Shown here piece by piece: positions 55,357 through 62,050 of a stretch of 64,000 nt of DNA. Position 1 is the stretch's first letter. Each line of letters begins with the position of its first letter. A program made the translations under genes and the position numbers. The notes beneath the pieces were generated by a model, which had not been told where the DNA came from, searched no databases, and saw only the letters and a program-made list of their open reading frames with translations. Source of the DNA: Arundinibacter roseus (lineage in GTDB: Bacteria > Bacteroidota > Bacteroidia > Cytophagales > Spirosomataceae); assembly GCF_004348825.1 (NCBI RefSeq), contig NZ_SMJU01000009.1, positions 124,001 to 188,000 of the forward strand, given 5' to 3'.

Positions 55357-56798
55357 GACTTAACCCGCGAATGCCGTACCGAATAGTACGCAACAAAGCC
55401 GTAACCCACCACTAAAAGCGCATGAAAAGCCAGTGCGCTATATTGCTCTGTATACAGTCCGAGCGCTATTCCGGCTACAAAATACAGCACAAGACCCAAT
55501 TCGAGCCAGGTCATCGGCGGAATCTGCCGGGCCAGGTAGGTGTTGGCCTGCCAACGGTCGCCACGCTGCGTGACGTTGAACTTGGGCGTGCGAATAAAGG
55601 GCGTTTTTTTGCCTGCATAGCCTTCCAGCACCGCCACGGCATTGTGCAGCGACAGCCCGAGCATAATGACCAGAAAGGCCGGAAAACGCAGCAAAAATTG
55701 CCCCAAATTTCCTCCGTTTCGTCGGAAAGCAGCCCAGTAGAACACGCCCATACTCACCAGGCTTAGCTGAAAAAACGCCAGCCACTGCCACCCCAAACCC
55801 AGCAAAAGCACCGGGACGCTCAGCAGCGCCGTAAGAAGCGTAGCCACAAAAATGGAGCTGTTGAGCAAGTGGAACGTTGCGTAGAGTTTTGTAGCCCACG
55901 ACAGCTGCCCGTTGCGCCAGACGGCAGGCAGATTTTTACGCGCGCACTCGGCCGCTCCTTTGGTCCAGCGGTATTGCTGCGACTTCACGGCGGGCATCGT
56001 GACGGGTAGTTCGGCGGGAGAAATCAGGCCTTCGAGGTACACAAAACGCCAGCCTTGCTGCTGTGCCCGGTAGCTCAGGTCAAGGTCTTCGGTGAGGGTG
56101 TCAGCCGACCATCCGCCCGCCGCTGCAATCGTGGCCACGCGCCACACCCCCGCCGTTCCGTTGAAGTTGATGAAGTGCCCGCCAGCGTTACGGCCGGTTT
56201 GCTCCACGGTAAAATGGGCATCAAGCCCGAACGCCTGCAAGCGGGTGATGAGCGAAAAATTTTCGTTGAGATGCCCCCACCGTGACTGCACCACCCCCAC
56301 GGCCGCATCGCCAAAATAAGGAATTGATTTTTTCAGAAAATCGGGCGTTGGTACAAAATCAGCATCGAAAATGGCCACAAATTCGCCCTTTGCCAGCGTA
56401 AGACCATGTGCCAGCGCTCCGGCTTTGTAGCCCGTGCGGGTGGCCCGGCGGATGTGCGCTATGTTGTAGCCAAGTGATTGATAATGAATTATTTTTCTGG
56501 AAATAATATCGACCGTATCGTCGGTAGAGTCGTCGAGAATCTGGATTTCGAGGCGTTCTTTGGGGTAGTCAAACTGCGCCACGGCATCAATCAGGCGTTC
56601 GATGACGTAGCGTTCGTTGTAGACCGGCAGCTGCACCGTGACGAGCGGCAGCCGGGCCGGTAGCGGCAGCGCCGACTCTCGTTTTCGGGCTTGCCAATAG
56701 CTTTTCACGAGCCCCGCCTGCGACACGCTGTATGCGAAAATGAAGAGGACAGACAGCAAATAGGGAGTCAGGACAATGTATTGCAGTGCGTCAGACAA
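55353..56798 (-). CDS. Processive-type membrane GT2 glycosyltransferase (cellulose synthase/CslA-like)
   Basis: A 481-residue GT2 protein with one N-terminal helix, a cytoplasmic GT-A domain and about four C-terminal helices. It shows PLVTVQLPVYNERYVIERLIDAV, LDDSTDDT, FDADFVP (DxD), TLTEDLDLSYRAQ (TED) and QQYRWTKG (QxxRW), the set found in beta-glycan synthases and glucomannan-type CslA enzymes. It may make a polysaccharide or a lipid-linked sugar for the next gene's enzyme, which it overlaps by 4 bp. Confidence 0.9.
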   Translation of the reverse strand: MSDALQYIVLTPYLLSVLFIFAYSVSQAGLVKSYWQARKRESALPLPARLPLVTVQLPVYNERYVIERLIDAVAQFDYPKERLEIQILDDSTDDTVDIISRKIIHYQSLGYNIAHIRRATRTGYKAGALAHGLTLAKGEFVAIFDADFVPTPDFLKKSIPYFGDAAVGVVQSRWGHLNENFSLITRLQAFGLDAHFTVEQTGRNAGGHFINFNGTAGVWRVATIAAAGGWSADTLTEDLDLSYRAQQQGWRFVYLEGLISPAELPVTMPAVKSQQYRWTKGAAECARKNLPAVWRNGQLSWATKLYATFHLLNSSIFVATLLTALLSVPVLLLGLGWQWLAFFQLSLVSMGVFYWAAFRRNGGNLGQFLLRFPAFLVIMLGLSLHNAVAVLEGYAGKKTPFIRTPKFNVTQRGDRWQANTYLARQIPPMTWLELGLVLYFVAGIALGLYTEQYSALAFHALLVVGYGFVAYYSVRHSRVKS

Positions 56799-57321
56799 AA
56801 TGGTTAACGATTCAGAATCACTTTACTGATTTTGGTAAAGGCGCCCACCCAGGGCTGCCCTTTCACCACCAAAGGTATAATACTTTCCTGACTTGATGGG
56901 GTAAATAAATGATTTGTGTAGAAGGAGGTCGGGCAGAAAAATGATTTGCCGGTTCAATTCATGACTGAGAAAATTACCGATGAAGATTCCGTCAGAAAAG
57001 TATTAAATGCAGTTGAGAAGAAAGTAAAGTAATTGAAGTCTACTTGTGTAAAAAATTAACAGATGTCACAAGAGATATAGAGAGTTCTGCGCATCTTTCG
57101 AGGACAAAGAATTCAATTGTAGTTTCTTGCCGCTCATAGCAATGTCATGTTATCGAGCCAACAGGAGTCAGGAGTTTTCCCGTACTTTGTACAAAAAAGT
57201 TATGTGCGTGTTTCTTCGGGCCTAAGTTACCCGCTGCAAGTTTGCCCCCACTGTACCGATGCAATCGTTCCTCAACTGAGATTTTCGTTACGAACCTTAA
57301 AGCGTATTAAACCAAAAACTT
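56799..57321. other. 523-bp region without a recognised gene
   Basis: AT-rich sequence between the GT2 start (-) and a 51-residue gene (+). It has a 23-codon frame at 56961-57032 (MTEKITDED...) that looks like a fragment, and no recognisable RNA or repeat. It probably holds the promoters of both flanking units. Its composition differs from the glycosyltransferase genes and fits an accessory junction. Confidence 0.5.
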
Positions 57322-57477
57322 ATGAACACAGAAAAAATTGAACTCGCCCTACAATCCGCCTTAGCTCTCCTGACTAATGAACTAGGCTGCATTGAACTGG
57401 ATGAACTAAAAAGCGATTACATTCGGGTAATTGAACAGCTGGAAATCGCATTACAGGAAATCAGTCAACATGAGTAA
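57322..57477 (+). CDS. 51-residue helical acidic protein coupled to the HNH endonuclease
   Basis: The frame from ATG 57322 encodes MNTEKIELALQSALALLTNE...IEQLEIALQEISQHE, an acidic, probably all-helical 51-residue protein. Its stop overlaps the preferred HNH start by 8 bp (ATGAGTAA), the same overlap type as true gene pairs elsewhere in this window. I do not recognise a family. An accessory or immunity-like role beside the nuclease is inference. Confidence 0.6.
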   Translation: MNTEKIELALQSALALLTNELGCIELDELKSDYIRVIEQLEIALQEISQHE

Positions 57478-58252
57478 ATGGTCAAGAGAAGAATTCATGC
57501 TCGTAATGAATTTGTATACCAAGCTTCGCTACGGTCAATTTAATAACCGCAATGCAGAAGTTATTAGGCTGGCAAAGCTAATCGACAAAACTCCCGGAGC
57601 AGTTGCGTATAAACTTGTGCACCTTTCCAGTCAGGATCCAAAGCACCAAAACCGGGTAAAAGGCCTGGCCAATCCGGGAAAAAATGCAATTGCCATGTAT
57701 GCGGAATTTTCTGGCAATTGGGCTGAAATGCTGTACCAAAGCGAAGTGCTTCTGGCTAGCTATCAACATAAAAAGGTTGAAGAAATAGCGTTGGATCAGA
57801 TTGAAATTCAGGAAATCGAAAAGGATATTTTAAGTGGAAAGGAAGGAAAAGACATAGAAAGGATTGTCAAAACGCGAGTAAATCAATCGCTGTTTAGAAA
57901 GGTAGTGATGAATAACTATTCCAGCGCTTGTGCTATCTGCGCTCTTGACGTACCGGGACTTTTAGTTGCAAGCCACATCTTAAAATGGTCGGAGGATTTA
58001 GTAAATCGCCTAAATCCAGAAAACGGTATTTGTTTATGTTCGATTCACGATAAAGCATTTGAGCTAGGCTACATCGGCATTGATTCTACCTATAAAATTT
58101 TGATTTCCAGCGAAGTCCAACGCATAAAAGAAAAAGAGGCCTACGCTTCTCTATTTGGAAGGCACGAGAATCAATCACTCATTCTCCCGGATAAATTTTA
58201 TCCTGACATTCATTTTTTGGAAAGCCACCTGCATACAACCTTCAAAGGGTAG
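57470..58252 (+). CDS. HNH endonuclease
   Basis: From the ATG at 57470 a 260-residue protein. Residues 1-110 form a helical DNA-associated region (WSREEFMLVMNLYTKLRYGQF, DKTPGAVAYKLVHLSSQDP). The HNH nuclease follows: CAICALDVPGLLVASHILKWSED, NRLNPENGICLCSIHDKAFELGYIGID, with the His-Asn-His metal finger. This is a common restriction- or defence-type HNH (HNH_2-like). A frame open from 57431 is less likely. The stop codon lies in the stem of a terminator. Confidence 0.88.
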   Translation: MSKWSREEFMLVMNLYTKLRYGQFNNRNAEVIRLAKLIDKTPGAVAYKLVHLSSQDPKHQNRVKGLANPGKNAIAMYAEFSGNWAEMLYQSEVLLASYQHKKVEEIALDQIEIQEIEKDILSGKEGKDIERIVKTRVNQSLFRKVVMNNYSSACAICALDVPGLLVASHILKWSEDLVNRLNPENGICLCSIHDKAFELGYIGIDSTYKILISSEVQRIKEKEAYASLFGRHENQSLILPDKFYPDIHFLESHLHTTFKG

Positions 58253-58286
58253 TTCAGAGTTTACTAACGCTGAACTACCCTCTTTT
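58246..58286 (+). terminator. Terminator of the HNH unit
   Basis: A perfect 12-bp stem AGGGTAGTTCAG / CTGAACTACCCT with a 12-nt loop followed by CTTTT; the HNH stop codon lies within the first arm. Confidence 0.87.
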
Positions 58287-58324
58287 GAATTGATGTTACA
58301 GATTTGGCTTGTGTGTACGAACCA

Positions 58325-58840
58325 CTACTCCTGTATGCTTATTTTCATTTTTTTTCCAAGCCCGCCTTCTATGATCCGTACCAAAGTGGCCAATTCAATT
58401 CCCGTCCGATTATTTTCTACCCGGGAGATATAGTGCTTTGTGGTACCGCTTCGGGCGGCGAGTTCCTCCTGAGTCAGACTCAGTTCGTTTCTTACTTGCC
58501 TGATCAGAAGTCCTATTTCGATTTGCCGGGATTCGTCGAGTCGACTATTTTCATATAGAACAATAGGATCCAGATCGTATGTGTATTGTATCGGCTCGCC
58601 CGTATCGTCACTGCCTTGGAGTATGATATTCTCCCAAGCCAGGGTTCCATCACTTAGTTTTACTTTTTCAAATTCTTCTCTCGATTGCACCAAAGGGAAC
58701 TCTACATCTCCCATTTTAATAGCCCACTTTTTAAAGAGCTCCTTGAAATCTATAATTCTGGATTCCCCATTGTTGAATAAACAGGCGATTTCGTATCCTT
58801 TCACACTGTGAATTTTCAGTATTCTCTTGATAGTTCTCAT
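58325..58840 (-). CDS. DUF2442 / XRE-family HTH protein (antitoxin-like)
   Basis: From the ATG at 58840 a 171-residue protein. The N-terminal ~80 residues are DUF2442-like (HSVKGYEIACLFNNGESRIIDFKELF). The C-terminal part is a helix-turn-helix of the Cro/C1 type (IRQVRNELSLTQEELAARSGTTKHYISRVENNRTGIELATLVRI). It overlaps the upstream DUF4160 gene by 4 bp (ATGA). DUF4160-DUF2442 pairs are a recurrent toxin-antitoxin-like arrangement. The longer frame from 58864 runs into that gene. Confidence 0.85.
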   Translation of the reverse strand: MRTIKRILKIHSVKGYEIACLFNNGESRIIDFKELFKKWAIKMGDVEFPLVQSREEFEKVKLSDGTLAWENIILQGSDDTGEPIQYTYDLDPIVLYENSRLDESRQIEIGLLIRQVRNELSLTQEELAARSGTTKHYISRVENNRTGIELATLVRIIEGGLGKKMKISIQE

Positions 58841-59070
58841 AATCGTACGTTTAATTTGTTCCACTCCCTGAGCAAGAAGTCAGGGTTCTTCGACGCCCAC
58901 TCTATCACTTTTTTTCGGTGCCTGGTAGGAATACTCCCAGAATAGGTTGAAAGGTTAGAAATAATAATTAGTTCTTCGTGTTCAGCAACCAGCACATGAA
59001 AATGAGGCGGGCTATGATCCCGGGCATAGATGTAAATTTTTATGGAATCAATGGTCTTGATGCAGGGTAT
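58837..59070 (-). CDS. DUF4160 protein with an ATA codon in place of its start
   Basis: The minus-strand frame encodes PCIKTIDSIKIYIYARDHSPPHFHV...SGSIPTRHRKKVIEWASKNPDFL, a complete 77-codon DUF4160 protein (PPHFH motif at ~21-25). No ATG, GTG or TTG precedes the conserved part: the codon where relatives have the initiating Met is ATA (59068-59070), with a stop two codons further upstream... the frame cannot be extended. Either a non-canonical start is used or the gene is silenced. It pairs with the DUF2442-XRE gene by ATGA overlap. Confidence 0.78.
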   Translation of the reverse strand: MPCIKTIDSIKIYIYARDHSPPHFHVLVAEHEELIIISNLSTYSGSIPTRHRKKVIEWASKNPDFLLREWNKLNVRL

Positions 59071-59158
59071 TTGAAATTTTTATTCAAATTTAGTCAAAGT
59101 TGCTTAATTCGTCAACTTTTTATTTGCCCATTAAAGACCCAAAGCCCCTTCCCCCCCT

Positions 59159-61834
59159 TTACCGATTCAAAACCACCTTGCTAACTTTACTAAAAGTACC
59201 AGCCCGAACTTTGACGAGATACGTGCCGGAGGTCAATCCTTTAACATCCAGTGGAATGTTGCTTTCCGGCGCAGTGGAGGCGATGTGCTGTACCCGTAGT
59301 TGTTGCCCTGACAAACTCAGAATTTCGATGGCAACGGGGCCGCTCAGGTCTTTCAGAGATACATACACCTCGGCCTGTGTAGGATTTGGAAATACGTTTA
59401 CGGTCGCAAGGCCCGGAAGTTCGTCAAGCGATGTAATCGTAAACACATACGCCGCAGACATCGGGCTTTGGCAGCCATTTTCGGTAACCTGCACCGTGTA
59501 GCTGCCCGACTCCGCAGGATCATACTCATTGCCCGTAGCTCCCGAAATAGCATTCGTATTCAAAAACCACTGATTGCCCCGTTCTGCGCTTGATACCAGT
59601 GTAATGCTGTTATTACTTACGGAAATGATTGGTTGGACAGGCAGGGGGTTTACCTGCACAGTGAGCGGCTCGGAAACCGACTGACATTCACTGATCGTAA
59701 GTTGCAGCAGCGTCCCTTTATTACCCACAATCCATCCGTGGGTGGTATCCGTAAAAAACACGTCATTTAGGGTTTGAGTAGTATGCGTCAGCTGTCTTAG
59801 CCAATGCTCGCCGCCATCCATGGTTTTTAGTAAAACTCCACCTTCGCCTACCACATAGCCGTTTTCGGCGGAGTTGAAAAAGATCCCGTACAAGGCTGTG
59901 TTTACACCAGACGATTGTTCGATCCAGGTCAGTCCGCCGTTTTGCGTTTTTAGCAACAGTCCATCGCTGCTTATGACCCAGCCAATTTGCTCATTTACGA
60001 AAAAACACCTTTGCAGGCTTTTTCCGTCACGTACCGTCAGCACTTGCCAGGTAGCGCCTCCATCGGTGGTTTTGGCGAGTTTACCGATATTGGTTGTAAT
60101 AAATCCGGTGGCATCATTGACAAATTGCAGGTCTAGCAAGTTGGTAGTCGCCGGATTATTGCCGCTTCCAAAGTCGAGGGGTTGTGGTGTACGGGAGGCT
60201 CCCGAAAATCGGTACAGCGTCGAAACGCCAAACGAAGGGTATCGAGCAATATGCCAGCCGGTGGTGTCGGTCTGAAAGTAAGCTTTACTAATGGTCAGAT
60301 CAGGCGGCATTCTGTTTCCAAAAAGCGTTTTCCAGGTGATTCCCCCATCCTTCGTGATCTGCAAGGTTCCGTAGCCTACCTTCCAGCCCAACGTATCATT
60401 CTTGAACTTTATCTGCTCTAAGGTGTATCCGTTCAAAACTCCTGAGGAACCTGTTTCGGTTTTGGTCCAGTCCTGCCCTGATTTCCAGGCCATTGTTACC
60501 GCTTTGGAGTCAGGATGTGGTACATTCATAATATGCCTGAACCTTCCTCCAACGGCAAATATTCCGGCAGAAGTTCCGCCTACTGAATGCAGGTCAAGGA
60601 AGGTTCGTGTTGGATATACATCTTTCCACTGATCGTCCAGCGTCGTCATGAGTCCGTCGGCACCTACAACCATTCCCTGCGTAGGCGTGCGCAACGCAAT
60701 TGCATTAGGGTAAGCGTCATAGGGATTATCGTACACCAACATCCATTTTTTGCCGCCGTCACTTGTTTTAAAGATGGCACCTGAACTTATTCCATAACTT
60801 CCATACGTTCGTCTATACATTCGACCTACCAAAAAGCCAGTGAGTGTATCCGTAAACATGATTTCGGAAGTACCCAAATTAGACAACGATGGATAAGTGG
60901 CTGGAAAAGGCAGATCAATATCGGTCCAGGTACTACCGCCATCGGTAGTTTTTGAAATAGCCGTAGTTTGAACAAAGAGCCTTGTGGCTAATAAAGTACT
61001 GCGATTGATTGCAACTATTTTTTGAAAATTACACGAAGTACAAATCGAAAGGGTAGACATTAACTGCCAGTTTTCTCCACCATTTGCGGTTTTATAGAGT
61101 TTATTTCCAGAGGCTATCCACGCAAAATCTGCATCCACAAAAGACACATCCTGCAACTGAAAAGAATCCGGCAGTGCTATGGGTGTCCAGGCAGCGCCAC
61201 CGTTGGTAGTTTTGAAGAGCTGCTCTCCTGCTCGTAAAAAACCGGCCGTCTCGTTAAAAAAAATAATTTTCTCGATCGCTCCACTCCATGTACCTGGCTG
61301 TTGAGTCCAGCTAATACCGCCGTCGGCCGTTTTTAGCAAGAGGCCATTTTGCCCGCCAATCCAGCCTGCCTGCGAGGTCAAAAAGAAGATGTTTGTAAAA
61401 TTTTCCGTGTGCGGTACAGGCAGTGTATCCCAGGTTTGGCCACCGTCAATCGTTTTCATAAACAGCCCATTGTCTCCTACTATCCAACCTTCATTCTGCA
61501 AAAAGGCAATGTCGCGAAGCGTAACCTCCGGTCTGGCCTGTGCCAACCCGCGGCCCCATAGTTCATCCTTACGAGTAGCTTCCAAAGTATAAGTACCCGA
61601 CGTATACGCCACGAGTGAAGTATCGGTTTTAGGAGTCAGGACCACCCCTTCCTTTTGCCAGCGATAGGTTGTATTCGGTTGAGCAGTTGTTGAAAGAACC
61701 ACGCTATCGCCCTCACAAAAAGTGGCAGAGCCGGAGGTTTGGATAGTAGGTTTGCAATCCTGAGCAAAAAGTGAAGGAAGAGTTAAAAGCGCCAAAATCA
61801 GACTCCGGAGCGTATAGTGTAGATATACTTTCAT
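59159..61834 (-). CDS. Secreted YCF48-repeat protein with T9SS type A sorting domain
   Basis: An 891-residue exported protein. After the signal peptide (to ~24) comes an Ig-like segment with SATFCEGDSVVLSTTA, then about ten repeats of the type ...FF.N...GWIVG..G...KT.DGG.TW, a YCF48/BNR-like beta-propeller (~85-720), a second Ig-like unit (LVSSAERGNQWFLNT) and a type A sorting domain (VNVFPNPTQAEVYVSL, SGTYLVKVRAG). It is probably a surface or released protein of unknown ligand. Its last ~150 residues are nearly identical to those of the gene upstream on this strand. Confidence 0.9.
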   Translation of the reverse strand: MKVYLHYTLRSLILALLTLPSLFAQDCKPTIQTSGSATFCEGDSVVLSTTAQPNTTYRWQKEGVVLTPKTDTSLVAYTSGTYTLEATRKDELWGRGLAQARPEVTLRDIAFLQNEGWIVGDNGLFMKTIDGGQTWDTLPVPHTENFTNIFFLTSQAGWIGGQNGLLLKTADGGISWTQQPGTWSGAIEKIIFFNETAGFLRAGEQLFKTTNGGAAWTPIALPDSFQLQDVSFVDADFAWIASGNKLYKTANGGENWQLMSTLSICTSCNFQKIVAINRSTLLATRLFVQTTAISKTTDGGSTWTDIDLPFPATYPSLSNLGTSEIMFTDTLTGFLVGRMYRRTYGSYGISSGAIFKTSDGGKKWMLVYDNPYDAYPNAIALRTPTQGMVVGADGLMTTLDDQWKDVYPTRTFLDLHSVGGTSAGIFAVGGRFRHIMNVPHPDSKAVTMAWKSGQDWTKTETGSSGVLNGYTLEQIKFKNDTLGWKVGYGTLQITKDGGITWKTLFGNRMPPDLTISKAYFQTDTTGWHIARYPSFGVSTLYRFSGASRTPQPLDFGSGNNPATTNLLDLQFVNDATGFITTNIGKLAKTTDGGATWQVLTVRDGKSLQRCFFVNEQIGWVISSDGLLLKTQNGGLTWIEQSSGVNTALYGIFFNSAENGYVVGEGGVLLKTMDGGEHWLRQLTHTTQTLNDVFFTDTTHGWIVGNKGTLLQLTISECQSVSEPLTVQVNPLPVQPIISVSNNSITLVSSAERGNQWFLNTNAISGATGNEYDPAESGSYTVQVTENGCQSPMSAAYVFTITSLDELPGLATVNVFPNPTQAEVYVSLKDLSGPVAIEILSLSGQQLRVQHIASTAPESNIPLDVKGLTSGTYLVKVRAGTFSKVSKVVLNR
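59161..59611. repeat. Near-identical C-terminal coding repeat, copy A
   Basis: This 451-bp block, at an offset of 2,892 bp from 62053-62503, differs at about 15 positions by eye. It encodes the final Ig-like unit and type A sorting domain of both tandem YCF48 proteins. Identity drops sharply upstream, as expected of gene conversion or module duplication. Confidence 0.9.
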
Positions 61835-62050
61835 AGCGATGGTTTTAAGTAATTAACTGGATACTAAACTACGAAATGAATCAGCTATTACTTAAAAATC
61901 CGGCTTAAAATTTTGTATCCTGTAAATACACAGTTGCCCAGAACCAGAAGTGATGCTTTTGACTTTTCGCTTTGAAAAAGCCATTCACATTACTCAGGTA
62001 ACTTACCTGACGTGAAGGTTTGATTTTCAATAATGATCCCTCATCCTAAC

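Noticed and set aside
56961-57032. 23-codon frame in the gap before the HNH unit
   Set aside because: Too short to support; possibly a gene remnant, but no parent family is recognised.
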